From the NCBI RefSeq assembly GCF_900184735.1, contig NZ_LT855385.1, forward strand, positions 29,031 to 93,030: 64,000 nucleotides of DNA, read 5' to 3'. Under the pieces are notes generated by a model that worked only from the letters and a program-made list of their open reading frames with translations, had not been told where the DNA came from and searched no databases. Below, piece by piece: positions 28,715 to 37,624 of the stretch. Position 1 is the stretch's first letter. Each line of letters opens with the position of its first letter. The DNA comes from Paucisalibacillus globulus (lineage in GTDB: Bacteria > Bacillota > Bacilli > Bacillales > Amphibacillaceae). The translations under genes were made by a program, and so were the position numbers.

Positions 28715-30493
28715 ATTTTCCGTTTCATTTAAATGTTGAAGAACAATCTCTGCAACATTTTGCGGGATACCCAATTTAGTTATATCTTGAATTGAAGCAT
28801 TTCGAATTTCTTTTACTGATTTAAAGTGAGATAATAATAATTTCCTTCTTTTTTCACCCACACCAGGAATTTTATCGAGTTCAGATTGGAATAAGTTCTT
28901 TCCACGAAGTTGTCTATGAAATGTAATAGCAAAGCGGTGTACCTCATCTTGTATCCGCTGAATTAAATAAAATTCTTGTGATTGTCTTTCAAGCGGAACA
29001 ACACTGGGCGGCTCACCATACAATAATTCACTAGTTCTATGTTTATCATCCTTTGCCAGCCCGCATAAGGGAATATCCAATCCTAATTCATTTTCAAGTA
29101 CATCTATAGCTGCACTCATTTGTCCCTTCCCACCATCTACAAGGATTAAGTCTGGTAAAGGGAGAGAGTCCTTTAGAACACGTGTATATCTTCTTCTGAT
29201 TACTTCTCTCATTGTTTCATAGTCATCTGGACCTTTAACATCTTTAATTTTATATTTTCGATAATCCTTCTTACTTGGCTTGCCATCCACGAAAACCACC
29301 ATGGCCGATACCGGGTCTGCACCTTGAATATTTGAATTGTCAAAGGCCTCAATTCGATGAGGTATTTCAATATTTAATGCACTTCCTAGTTTATCAACTG
29401 CAAGAATAGTAAGCTCCTCGTCTCGTTCAATAATAGAGAATTTCTCTAGTAAAGAAGCCTTTGCGTTTTCCATTGCTAATTCAACTAACTCTTTTTTCTT
29501 GCCACGATATGGAGTATGAACATCAAGCTCTAACAACTCTTGTAATAGTTCTGTTTCTGTACCAATTGGAACAAAAATTTGTTTTGGCTTTGGATGATTT
29601 TCGTGTAAATAAAATCTCCCGATAAAGCTAATAAATGTTTCATCTGGTTCATCAAAGAAAGGAAATACAGATACATCTCTTTCTATAAGTTTTCCCTGAC
29701 GGATAAAGAATACTTGGATACACATCCAACCTTTATCATAACTGTAACCAAATACATCTCGATCGACTCTATCATTTAAGGTCATTTTCTGTTGTTCCAT
29801 CACGACTTCAATGTGTTGTATTTGATCACGAAGTTCTTTAGCTCGCTCGAAGTTTAACTGTTCACTAGCATCTTGCATTTTTTGAATTAAATTTTGTTTT
29901 ATTTCTTTAAAACCTCCCTGTAAGAACGAGGTAATATCATGAATAATATCTTTATAATATTCCTCAGAAGGTGGTTTTTCACTACACGCTAAACATTGGT
30001 TCATATGATAATACAAACATGGCTTTCCTGAGGGATTATTACATTTTCGCAAAGGATAAATTCTATCAAGTAACTTCTTCGTTTCCCTTGCAGCAATAAC
30101 GTTTGGGTATGGACCGAAATACCTTCCCTTATCCTTTTTCACTTTACGAGTGATAAGTAATCTAGGATGTCGTTCTGAAGTTATTTTTAAATACGGATAA
30201 GATTTATCATCCTTTAACATAACATTATATTTCGGGTCATACTTTTTAATTAAATTCATTTCTAGGATTAGTGCTTCTATCTCAGAAGACGTAATAATAT
30301 ATTCAAAGTCTACGATTTCCTGAACTAATCGTTGTGTTTTTTGGTCATGTGCACCTGTAAAGTAAGAACGAACTCTATTTTTTAATAATTTGGATTTACC
30401 TACATATATAATCGTATTATGCTTATCCTTCATAAGATAGCAGCCTGGTTTAGGAGGTAAAACAGCTAATTTTTCTTGAATTTTTTGGTTCAT
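28694..30493 (-). CDS. uvrC: Excinuclease ABC subunit C
   Basis: Makes both incisions in nucleotide excision repair. Domains in order are GIY-YIG nuclease ([20 protein letters not shown], about residues 13-32), Cys-rich region ([21 protein letters not shown]), UVR motif binding UvrB (about 195-230), RNase H-like nuclease ([32 protein letters not shown]) and C-terminal helix-hairpin-helix ([16 protein letters not shown]). Start ATG 30493 (MNQKIQEKL) fits the ribosome site better than the ATG at 30502. That ribosome site lies in a 10-bp inverted repeat (see finding). Confidence 0.97.
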   Translation of the reverse strand: MNQKIQEKLAVLPPKPGCYLMKDKHNTIIYVGKSKLLKNRVRSYFTGAHDQKTQRLVQEIVDFEYIITSSEIEALILEMNLIKKYDPKYNVMLKDDKSYPYLKITSERHPRLLITRKVKKDKGRYFGPYPNVIAARETKKLLDRIYPLRKCNNPSGKPCLYYHMNQCLACSEKPPSEEYYKDIIHDITSFLQGGFKEIKQNLIQKMQDASEQLNFERAKELRDQIQHIEVVMEQQKMTLNDRVDRDVFGYSYDKGWMCIQVFFIRQGKLIERDVSVFPFFDEPDETFISFIGRFYLHENHPKPKQIFVPIGTETELLQELLELDVHTPYRGKKKELVELAMENAKASLLEKFSIIERDEELTILAVDKLGSALNIEIPHRIEAFDNSNIQGADPVSAMVVFVDGKPSKKDYRKYKIKDVKGPDDYETMREVIRRRYTRVLKDSLPLPDLILVDGGKGQMSAAIDVLENELGLDIPLCGLAKDDKHRTSELLYGEPPSVVPLERQSQEFYLIQRIQDEVHRFAITFHRQLRGKNLFQSELDKIPGVGEKRRKLLLSHFKSVKEIRNASIQDITKLGIPQNVAEIVLQHLNETENKKDAED

Positions 30494-30500
30494 TCTCGTC

Positions 30501-30551
30501 ATCCCTTGTTTAATAGAAAATAATCCCCTGTCACAATATGCAACAAGGGAT
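30501..30551 (-). promoter_or_regulatory. Inverted repeat covering the uvrC ribosome-binding site
   Basis: ATCCCTTGTT (30501-30510) and AACAAGGGAT (30542-30551) are perfect inverted copies 31 nt apart. On the minus-strand mRNA the downstream arm contains the AAGGG ribosome site of uvrC. No T-run follows, so it does not look like a terminator. Confidence 0.5.
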
Positions 30552-30580
30552 AGTCTGTAAAGGTTAAACTATATATTAGA

Positions 30581-30895
30581 TTAAGCGTGCTTATTGATCA
30601 GTTCAACAAGTGCTTCTTTAGGTTGGAAACCAATTACTTGATCCACAACATTACCATCTTTGAATAGTAATAATGTAGGGATACTCATCACACCATATTT
30701 ACTTGCTGTTTCTTGATTTTCGTCTACATCTAATTTAACGATTTGTACTTTTTCAGACATTTCGCCATCTACTTCTTCTAGTACTGGCGCAATCATTTTA
30801 CATGGACCACACCAAGGTGCCCAAAAGTCAGCTAAAACCAAACCCTTGCCAGTTTCTTCTGCAAAGTTTTGATCGGTTACATTCTTAATTGCCAC
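30581..30895 (-). CDS. trxA: Thioredoxin
   Basis: A 104-residue cytoplasmic thiol-disulfide reductant. The active site is WCGPC (C29, C32), with the cis-proline in [11 protein letters not shown]. The start is GTG behind GAGGAGG. It lies upstream of uvrC, as in B. subtilis, where trxA is essential and stress-induced. The gap to uvrC (about 90 bp) contains the inverted repeat just described. Confidence 0.97.
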   Translation of the reverse strand: MAIKNVTDQNFAEETGKGLVLADFWAPWCGPCKMIAPVLEEVDGEMSEKVQIVKLDVDENQETASKYGVMSIPTLLLFKDGNVVDQVIGFQPKEALVELINKHA

Positions 30896-31042
30896 TTTAT
30901 TTCCTCCTCTTCATACATCATTTCAAAATGAGTATACCATTATTATATAATCCTTACTAACAGTTTGCTTATTCTAGAAATTCTTATCCAAACAATATGC
31001 AGTTGAAATGCTTCCTATTTGCTTTTTATCTTCTGAATTGGT

Positions 31043-31533
31043 GAAACAATGCGATAACTGGTTTAAATACAACACAATTAGTTAGTGGTTATAGCTATAC
31101 GACACCGCTCCGGCAGAATACTCCGCTTTCCGCGGGCCCGGCCTCAGCCTCCTCGAGGAAAGGTCGCCTCTGCGGGGTCTTCGGACACGTGCTATTCCCG
31201 CAGGAGTCTACGTATTCTGCCTGCGCTAGTTTAATTTCCTAAATTATTGTTAGTGCTAAGATTAAACTATAAGGTTAGAAAATCGATGCTATTTTCCAGT
31301 AATTTGACCCAATTTAGCAAGGGAAATACAGGGAGACTCCTGCGGGAGGATAGGCATCAGTGAGACCCACGGGGAGCTTTAGCTCTGAGGAGGCTCACCA
31401 GCCGCCCGCGGCAAGGTAGACACTGTGAGGTCTTCTCGAACAGATGTCGCCCCTGTGCTGGCAGTAAAAGCGGAGTGTATTTCCGTAGCGGGTATGTTGC
31501 TCCCAACCACAGTTATTAGCCGTACAGTTTCTA
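31043..31533 (+). repeat. Interspersed palindromic element R4 (complete, about 491 bp)
   Basis: The left terminal repeat is degenerate (GAAACAATGCGATAAC, 31043). The right is good (AGCCGTACAGTTTCTA, ending 31533). The A half is about 31108-31222 (GGCAGAATAC to GTATTCTGCC). The B half is about 31320-31491, with the tip GAGCT-TT-AGCTC and the AAGGTAGACACTGTGAGGT...CCCCTGTGCTGGCAG module at about 31412-31468, as in R1. It lies in the 829-bp gap between trxA and etfA; the rest of that gap holds a terminator and no gene. Confidence 0.9.
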
Positions 31534-31623
31534 TAAAATAATTGAAAAAGCATATTAAAAGAAAACATCCAATGAAAAAGGTGTAATGATTGATTTTATT
31601 CTTTTGTAACTTTTGAAAACCAC

Positions 31624-31656
31624 AGCCCGTATACCTTTCTGACTAGTATACGGGCT
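31624..31656 (-). terminator. Terminator after etfA
   Basis: AGCCCGTATAC (31624-31634) pairs perfectly with GTATACGGGCT (31646-31656). On the minus strand GTGGTTTTC follows. It closes the fadR-fadB-etfBA unit. Confidence 0.75.
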
Positions 31657-31724
31657 GCTCTATTTAGAGATATTAAAAACACCTTGAGAACTATAAAATA
31701 GTTCATTATACAGTTTTAGAAAAT

Positions 31725-32708
31725 CTAAGCGTTAACTTTAAGGTTTTTTACTTCTTCAATAAGAATAGGAATTACTTCGAATAGATCTCCTACAATTCCA
31801 TAGTCTGCAACATTAAAGATGTTTGCTTCTGGGTCTTTATTGATTGCTACTATTACTTTGGAGTTTGACATCCCTGCTAGATGCTGAATTGCTCCAGAAA
31901 TACCAACTGCAATATATAAATCCGGAGTAACTACTTTACCTGTTTGCCCAATCTGTAGGGAGTAGTCACAATAATCGGCATCACACGCTCCGCGAGATGC
32001 TCCAACTGCACCACCTAAAACGTCGGCTAATTCATATAATGGCTTAAATCCATCTGCACTTTTAACACCTCGACCGCCAGCTACAACAACCTTAGCCTCT
32101 GATAGATCAACACCTTCTGATGCTTTACGTAATACTTCCTTAATTACAGTACGTAAATCAGATATATCAACTGTCTTTTCCTGAACTTCGCCAGAACGAG
32201 AATCATCACGATCTAATGCTGGAATATTGTTTGGACGAATGGTTGCAAACAAAAGACCTTCTGTAATGATTTTATTTTCAAATGCCTTTCCTGAATAGAT
32301 CGGTCTTGTAAACACAACCTGGTCACCAACTAAGTTAATGTCTACAGCATCTGAAATTAAACCAGATTCTAACTTACTAGCAAGCTTAGGTGTTAAATCT
32401 TTTCCTATTGCAGTGTGTCCCATGACAATTGCGTCAGGATTTTCATCTTCAACAACAGCTAAGACAGCTTGACCATAACCATCTGAAGTATAAGTTGCTA
32501 ACTTTTCGTTCGATACCGTAACAACCCTGTCAGCTCCATAATAGATCATTTCCTGTGCTTGACTATTTAAATCATCAGTACCACAAAGAACACCAATAAC
32601 TTCAGCATTTGAATTTATTTTTTTCGCTGCACCAATTGCTTCGAAAGTAACATTGCGCAGTACACCATCTCTTGATTCACCAATTACCAATATTTTTTCA
32701 CTCATCAT
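31725..32708 (-). CDS. etfA: Electron transfer flavoprotein alpha subunit
   Basis: With EtfB carries electrons from acyl-CoA dehydrogenases to the respiratory chain, binding FAD. The FAD domain is in the C-terminal third (VVAGGRGVKSADGF, GASRGACDAD, YIAVGISGAIQHLAGM, VAINKDPEANIF). At 327 residues it is full length. It lies 23 bp after etfB with AGGAG before the ATG. It is the last gene of the FadR-controlled block. Confidence 0.97.
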   Translation of the reverse strand: MMSEKILVIGESRDGVLRNVTFEAIGAAKKINSNAEVIGVLCGTDDLNSQAQEMIYYGADRVVTVSNEKLATYTSDGYGQAVLAVVEDENPDAIVMGHTAIGKDLTPKLASKLESGLISDAVDINLVGDQVVFTRPIYSGKAFENKIITEGLLFATIRPNNIPALDRDDSRSGEVQEKTVDISDLRTVIKEVLRKASEGVDLSEAKVVVAGGRGVKSADGFKPLYELADVLGGAVGASRGACDADYCDYSLQIGQTGKVVTPDLYIAVGISGAIQHLAGMSNSKVIVAINKDPEANIFNVADYGIVGDLFEVIPILIEEVKNLKVNA

Positions 32709-32731
32709 AATTTCTCCTTTCTGTCATCCAA

Positions 32732-33505
32732 TTATAGTACTTTCGCTTCGTTTCTCAGCAGCGATACCAATTCTTTCACCTGTGAATCAATTTCTCCTTC
32801 TAACACTCTACCAGCCTCTTTTTCTGGCGGTAAGAAAATATCAACTGTTTTAGTTTTTGGTTCTAGTTCGTCTTCGTCTAGGTCTAAATCATCTATTTCT
32901 AATTTGTCTAACGGTTTCTTTTTTGCTTTCATGATACCAGGTAAGGAAGGGTATCTAGGTTCATTTAGTCCTTGTTGACAAGTAACTAAAAGCGGTAGAG
33001 ATGTTTCGATTTTTTCAACATCTCCCTCTACATCCTTATCAATTTTCGCTGTATCTCCATCGATCTCTAGATTAGTAATAGTCGTAACATAATTGATTCC
33101 TAAACGCTCAGCAAGCCTAGGACCTACTTGACCACTCGCTTCGTCAATAGCTACATTACCAGCCAAAATAAGGTCAACCTCTTTATCTTCAAAAAACGCT
33201 TCTAGGATTTTAGTTGTTGTAAACTGATCCCCTTCTTCAAGGTCATCCTCAGTATTGATAAGTACTGCTTTATCAGCACCCATCGCAAGTGCTGTACGAA
33301 GTTGTTTTTCTGAATCTTCATCGCCTATGGTTATAACCGTTACTTCCCCACCGTGTTCATCACGTTGTTTAATAGCCTCTTCAACTGCATATTCATCATA
33401 TGGATTAATGATAAATTCAGCACCATCATCTTCAATACGTCCATTCGATACAACGATTTTTTCTTCTGTATCGAAGGTTTTCTTTAATAAAACATAAATG
33501 TTCAT
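32732..33505 (-). CDS. etfB: Electron transfer flavoprotein beta subunit
   Basis: Partner of EtfA with an AMP-binding site (VITIGDEDSEKQLRTALAMGADKA, NVAIDEASGQVGPRLAERLG, CQQGLNEPRYPSLPGIMKAKKKP). Length 257, as in Bacillus. It starts 22 bp after fadB, in the order fadR-fadB-etfB-etfA seen in B. subtilis. Confidence 0.97.
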   Translation of the reverse strand: MNIYVLLKKTFDTEEKIVVSNGRIEDDGAEFIINPYDEYAVEEAIKQRDEHGGEVTVITIGDEDSEKQLRTALAMGADKAVLINTEDDLEEGDQFTTTKILEAFFEDKEVDLILAGNVAIDEASGQVGPRLAERLGINYVTTITNLEIDGDTAKIDKDVEGDVEKIETSLPLLVTCQQGLNEPRYPSLPGIMKAKKKPLDKLEIDDLDLDEDELEPKTKTVDIFLPPEKEAGRVLEGEIDSQVKELVSLLRNEAKVL

Positions 33506-33527
33506 GTGTTTTCCTCCTCAAGTTATT

Positions 33528-34301
33528 CTATTTATCTATAAAATTAGGCTTTCGTTTTTCAATGAAAGCTTGAACCCCTTCTTTTGCATCTTCAGAACCA
33601 AAGATTTCCCCAAATGCTTTTGCTTCTGCTTCTGCACCTTGTGCGAAATTTTCAACCTTTGAATATGGTATTAATTTCATAATTCGTTCAATAGAAAGTT
33701 TACTCTTAGAAGCAATTTTCGTTGCTAAGCTAGCTGCTACTTCAAAGACTTCTTCTTCGCTTACTACTTGATTTACCAGTCCATATTGGTGAGCTTCTTT
33801 TGCTGATATTAATTCACCCGATAAAATCATTTCATATGCTTTTGCTGTACCCACGTATTGTGGTAATCGTTGTGTCCCTGCAAAGCCCGGGATTATTCCA
33901 AGTGTTAACTCAGGAAGTCCAAATTTAGCATTTTCTGCAGCGATTCGAATATGACATGCCATCGCTAGTTCCAAACCTCCACCTAGTGAGGCTCCATGAA
34001 TAGCTGCAATTACCGGGATAGAGAAGTTTTCGATTCGGTCAAAGAGTCGTTGACCATATTTAGATAGCTCTTGATAATCTGAAGCCTTCTGTAAGGAAGT
34101 AAATTCCTTAATATCTGCTCCCGCCGAGAAGAATCTACCTTCCCCTTTCAATATAATTGCTTTGACCTTATCTTCCTTTTCAACTATGTCTAGCTTTTCA
34201 GAAAGCGCATTCAATAGTTTGCTAGATAGAGCGTTAGCAGGCGGACTTTGTATGGTTAAGGTCGCCACATGCCCATGTAATTCATAGTTTATCGTTCCCA
34301 A
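33528..34301 (-). CDS. fadB: Enoyl-CoA hydratase (FadB, YsiB)
   Basis: A crotonase-fold hydratase for the second step of beta-oxidation. The oxyanion-hole and catalytic regions are seen in GRFFSAGADIKEF, AAIHGASLGGGLELAMACHIRIAA and FGLPELTLGIIPGFAGTQRL with both catalytic glutamates. Length 257. The start is TTG behind AAGGGTG. It is separated from fadR by 156 bp that hold a 7-bp inverted repeat (CACCCGA at 34336, TCGGGTG at 34384). Confidence 0.93.
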   Translation of the reverse strand: MGTINYELHGHVATLTIQSPPANALSSKLLNALSEKLDIVEKEDKVKAIILKGEGRFFSAGADIKEFTSLQKASDYQELSKYGQRLFDRIENFSIPVIAAIHGASLGGGLELAMACHIRIAAENAKFGLPELTLGIIPGFAGTQRLPQYVGTAKAYEMILSGELISAKEAHQYGLVNQVVSEEEVFEVAASLATKIASKSKLSIERIMKLIPYSKVENFAQGAEAEAKAFGEIFGSEDAKEGVQAFIEKRKPNFIDK

Positions 34302-34457
34302 AGCTTCACACCCTTTCCCTTTTACAAGTATACTTCACCCGAATATACTAAAGATAGTTCTTTATATAAATTCTCTTGTGTACTCGGGTGGATTAGACGT
34401 TAAAGGTAACATATATATTAATAAGCCAATTAATTCACCGTAATAACGATATGTAAC

Positions 34458-35042
34458 TTAATTGACTATAATACCTTTCGTAATTAATTGATGAACGGAC
34501 GGTGCTAAGGCTACTAGATCATATTTCTCTTCGTTCATTACCCAGTTCGTTACCGTTTCATCAAGAGTACCGAAAATCATCTGTCTTATTAGCGGCACAT
34601 TAATATCGCTTCTAAATAAATTCTCTTCCATTCCTTCTTTTACAATACCATCTATAATAACTAGATAAGGTTTAAGAATGCGATTTATTTCTTGACGTAA
34701 GGTTATATTTGATTGTCTTAATTCCAACTGTGTCACGATTGCCAAATGGTGATTTGCTGCTAATTGCCCAAAATGCATTTGAACCAAAGTTAGTAATTTT
34801 TCACTAGCATTTTCTTTACCACTCGTTGCAGTAGCAATTTGTTCAATAAATTGTCCCATTTTTTCTTTAAAAACGGAAATCAATATATCTTCCTTGTTCT
34901 TAAAATAAAGGTAGATAGTACCGTCAGCCACTCCTGCTTTCTTGGCAATTTTAGAGACTTGGGAAGCATGATAGCCATTCTCAGCAATTACATCCACAGC
35001 TGCTTCAATGATTAATTTGTATTTCGGTTTATTATTCTTCAT
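34458..35042 (-). CDS. fadR: TetR-family fatty acid degradation repressor FadR (YsiA)
   Basis: Represses beta-oxidation genes; in B. subtilis long-chain acyl-CoA releases it. N-terminal helix-turn-helix AAVDVIAENGYHASQVSKIAKKAGVADGTIYLYFKNKEDIL (about residues 13-51), ligand domain in the rest. Length 194. Upstream lie a consensus-like promoter and an 18-bp palindrome matching the FadR box, so autoregulation is expected. Confidence 0.94.
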   Translation of the reverse strand: MKNNKPKYKLIIEAAVDVIAENGYHASQVSKIAKKAGVADGTIYLYFKNKEDILISVFKEKMGQFIEQIATATSGKENASEKLLTLVQMHFGQLAANHHLAIVTQLELRQSNITLRQEINRILKPYLVIIDGIVKEGMEENLFRSDINVPLIRQMIFGTLDETVTNWVMNEEKYDLVALAPSVHQLITKGIIVN

Positions 35043-35080
35043 TACTTTTCTCCTTCAAGCGTACAAGCAAAATAGACAAA

Positions 35081-35098
35081 TGAATGAATCATCATTCA
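35081..35098. promoter_or_regulatory. FadR operator
   Basis: TGAATGAATCATCATTCA fits the known B. subtilis FadR box TGAATGANTANTCATTCA at all but one of the fixed positions. It lies just downstream of the fadR -10 box and within 40 bp of the fadR start. Confidence 0.85.
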
Positions 35099-35104
35099 TA
35101 TTTT

Positions 35105-35133
35105 ATTGTAAATGCCAAATTAATTTCTGTCAA
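35105..35133 (-). promoter_or_regulatory. Sigma-A promoter of fadR-fadB-etfBA
   Basis: Minus strand TTGACA (35133-35128), a 17-bp spacer and TACAAT (35110-35105). The FadR box begins seven bases after the -10, so a bound repressor would block the start of transcription. Confidence 0.85.
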
Positions 35134-35173
35134 TAAATTGCTTGTACACTTTTCAGGAAAAAACATGAGCTAA

Positions 35174-36877
35174 TTAGCTCAGGGATGTACTGACTTCTAT
35201 ATCTTTTTTGCTTTTTTCTTCATCTATAAGTTGCCTTCTTAGAATTTTCCCGACTGCAGTTTTAGGAAGTTCATCACGAAACTCATAGATTCTTGGAACT
35301 TTAAAGGCTGCTAAATTCTCTCTACAGTGTTGGTTTAACTCCTCTTCCGTAACAGCATACCCCTCTTTCAGGACAACATACGCTTTTACAGTTTCCCCTC
35401 GATATGGGTCAGGAATTCCTGCAACAACTGCTTCTAAAATGGCTTCGTGCTCATAAAGTACTTCCTCTACTTCGCGAGGATAAATATTGTATCCGCCTGC
35501 AATTATCATATCTTTCTTACGGTCAACAATATAGAAATAACCATTTTCATCCATATATCCTAGATCACCAGTCAATAACCATCCGTCTTTTAATGTATTA
35601 TCCGTATCTTCTGGCTTATTCCAGTAGCCTTTCATTATCTGTGGCCCTTTAACTGCCAATTCGCCGACCTCACCTACTTCGACTTCTTCATATGTTTCCA
35701 TATTTAAAATCTTAGCATCGGTATCTGGCCATGGAAGACCAATACTACCACTAATTCGATTTCCATATATCAAATTAGCATGTGTAACTGGTGAAGATTC
35801 GGTTAATCCATACCCTTCAACAAGCTTTCCGCCAGTAACTTTCTCGAACTTTTCTTGAACGTCTACTGGAAGTGGAGCAGAACCACTAATACAAGCCTCA
35901 ATGGAGGATAAATCATATTTCTTAAGGTCTGGGTGATTTAGTAAACCAATATAGATTGTAGGAGCCCCAGGGAATAATGTTGGCTTTAATTTATGAATCG
36001 TTTTTAAAACATCACCAGCATCAAACTTAGGTAATAAAACCATTTTAGAACCGCTTAAAATTGATAGATTCATAACAGCTGTCATACCATAGACATGGAA
36101 AAATGGTAAGACACCTAATACAGTTTCTTCCCCTTTTCTAGTTTTGTAAATCCAAGCATCACACATTTGAGCGTTAGCAACAAGATTTCGGTGAGTCAAT
36201 ATAACTCCTTTTGGAAATCCAGTTGTTCCCCCAGTATACTGAAGTAGTGCAGTATCTTCTATTGGGTTAACCTCTACATGTTGATACTTCGCTTCTGCTT
36301 TCTCCATTAAACTAGACCAGACATGTGTATCAGCAGATTCCTCGACCTTAACAACCATGTTATACTGCTTCTTTTGTATAAATGGATAGATTAAGTTTTT
36401 AGGAAATGGTAGATAATCCTTTATTCCAGTAACAATCATATGCTCTAACGGAGTATTCTTTTTCACATTACTTACTCTAGGAACAAGTATGTCCAAACAT
36501 ACAATTACTTTCGTACCAGAATCATTTAATTGGTATTCAAGTTCTCTCTCCGTATACAGAGGGTTGGTCTGAACGACAATTGCCCCAGCCATTAAAGCAC
36601 CATAATAGCCGATAACCGATTGCGGTGTATTAGGCAGCATGATTGCTACACGATCACCTTTTTGAATCCCTAAGCCCTGAAGATAATTAGCAAATTTCTT
36701 TGCTTGATTAAAGACTTCAGCATAGGATAATTCCTTCCCCATAAAATAAAGCGCTTTCTTTTCTTTGTAAACAGAAGCTGCTTCCTCTAAAAATTTATGG
36801 AGGGGTTTATCATCATATGAGAGCGTAGCGGGTATTTCCTTTGGATAATGCTGATGCCATCTTTTTACTTCCGCCAT
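35174..36877 (-). CDS. lcfA: Long-chain fatty acid-CoA ligase LcfA
   Basis: Activates long-chain fatty acids to acyl-CoA through an acyl-adenylate. The AMP-binding signature is LLQYTGGTTGFPKG (about 213-226), followed by VEGYGLTESSPV, TGDLGYMDENGYFYIVDRKKDMIIAGGYNIYPREVEEVL and the C-terminal Lys in LPKTAVGKILRRQL. Length 567 (560 in B. subtilis). It is 131 bp after fadR. A -10 TATAAT with a weak -35 (TTCAAA) lies near 36914-36942 on the minus strand. I found no clear second FadR box there. Confidence 0.96.
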   Translation of the reverse strand: MAEVKRWHQHYPKEIPATLSYDDKPLHKFLEEAASVYKEKKALYFMGKELSYAEVFNQAKKFANYLQGLGIQKGDRVAIMLPNTPQSVIGYYGALMAGAIVVQTNPLYTERELEYQLNDSGTKVIVCLDILVPRVSNVKKNTPLEHMIVTGIKDYLPFPKNLIYPFIQKKQYNMVVKVEESADTHVWSSLMEKAEAKYQHVEVNPIEDTALLQYTGGTTGFPKGVILTHRNLVANAQMCDAWIYKTRKGEETVLGVLPFFHVYGMTAVMNLSILSGSKMVLLPKFDAGDVLKTIHKLKPTLFPGAPTIYIGLLNHPDLKKYDLSSIEACISGSAPLPVDVQEKFEKVTGGKLVEGYGLTESSPVTHANLIYGNRISGSIGLPWPDTDAKILNMETYEEVEVGEVGELAVKGPQIMKGYWNKPEDTDNTLKDGWLLTGDLGYMDENGYFYIVDRKKDMIIAGGYNIYPREVEEVLYEHEAILEAVVAGIPDPYRGETVKAYVVLKEGYAVTEEELNQHCRENLAAFKVPRIYEFRDELPKTAVGKILRRQLIDEEKSKKDIEVSTSLS

Positions 36878-37029
36878 TAACTAAACCTCCTTTTTTATAT
36901 ACTTAATTCTATTATAGCGACTAATTAGTATTTTTTGAAATCTTATTTTTGATTTTTTTGATATTTTTTTCAAATTCAAGTATATATGTTGATTCTATCA
37001 AGGAGATGCACGCACTATTCCAGTAATAA

Positions 37030-37072
37030 AAGTGGACCTGTTCTTGGTCACGCACTTGGCCAGAACAGGTCC
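37030..37072 (-). terminator. Strong hairpin upstream of lcfA
   Basis: GGACCTGTTC and GAACAGGTCC plus an inner TGGTC/GGCCA give a long, mostly paired stem (37033-37071). On the minus strand ACTTTTATT follows. It probably ends the mutS2/DUF350/small-ORF transcript before lcfA. Confidence 0.7.
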
Positions 37073-37080
37073 CTCATAAC

Positions 37081-37182
37081 TTAAAATATACTAAAATCAA
37101 AATCAAACACGAAATATAATACACCTACTAATACAAATAAAACCGCTACTCCAATACAAATCTTTGCTAATGTCTCTAACAT
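37081..37182 (-). CDS. Small single-span membrane protein (33 residues)
   Basis: The frame begins ATG at 37182, seven bases behind AGGGAG, and ends TAA at 37081. It encodes a short N-terminus (MLETLAKI), one hydrophobic helix (about residues 8-26) and a tail rich in Phe and Asp (FDFDFSIF). It lies 16 bp after the DUF350 gene and just before the strong hairpin, as if it were the last gene of that transcript. I know no homologue by name. The good ribosome site, operon fit and clear helix support it, but it is short enough to be chance. Confidence 0.55.
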   Translation of the reverse strand: MLETLAKICIGVAVLFVLVGVLYFVFDFDFSIF

Positions 37183-37198
37183 GTTAATCTCCCTTATA

Positions 37199-37615
37199 CT
37201 AAATAATACTTGCACCAATCACATATGATAACCCAATAGATATTATCATTGATATAAGACCAACGGCTTTATTTCCTTTTCCAATTTCTTCGTCAATACT
37301 TATGGTAGGGGTTAGAAACTCAAAAATAAAATAACCAAGTAAAAGTAATACAAATCCAACTGCTCCCCAAGCAATGCTTGTTAACAACATATCATTATGT
37401 TCGATTGAATAACGAAATATATTTGATATACCAAAAATCTTTCCCCCGGTAGCCATAGCAACAGCCATATTACCCTTTTTAATCTCAACCCAATTTTTAT
37501 ATTTGGTTACAAGTTCAAAGACTGCTAAGAATACAACTGTACAAAGAATAACGACGCTATAGCTTGCCGCTGTGTCTACTAACACGTTTTCCCAGAAGCT
37601 CTCCACTTTCAACAT
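37199..37615 (-). CDS. DUF350 membrane protein (YshE-like)
   Basis: A 138-residue protein with four hydrophobic segments, in the DUF350/YshE pattern: VAMATGGKIFGISNIFRYSIEHNDM and GWGAVGFVLLLLGYFIFEFLTP followed by IGKGNKAVGLISMIISIGLSYVIG. B. subtilis has yshE between mutS2 and lcfA, which supports the name. The ATG at 37615 touches its ribosome site AAAGGGG; TTG 37612 or GTG 37606 are better spaced, so the true start is uncertain by up to three codons. Function is unknown. Confidence 0.85.
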   Translation of the reverse strand: MLKVESFWENVLVDTAASYSVVILCTVVFLAVFELVTKYKNWVEIKKGNMAVAMATGGKIFGISNIFRYSIEHNDMLLTSIAWGAVGFVLLLLGYFIFEFLTPTISIDEEIGKGNKAVGLISMIISIGLSYVIGASII

Positions 37616-37624
37616 CCCCTTTCA

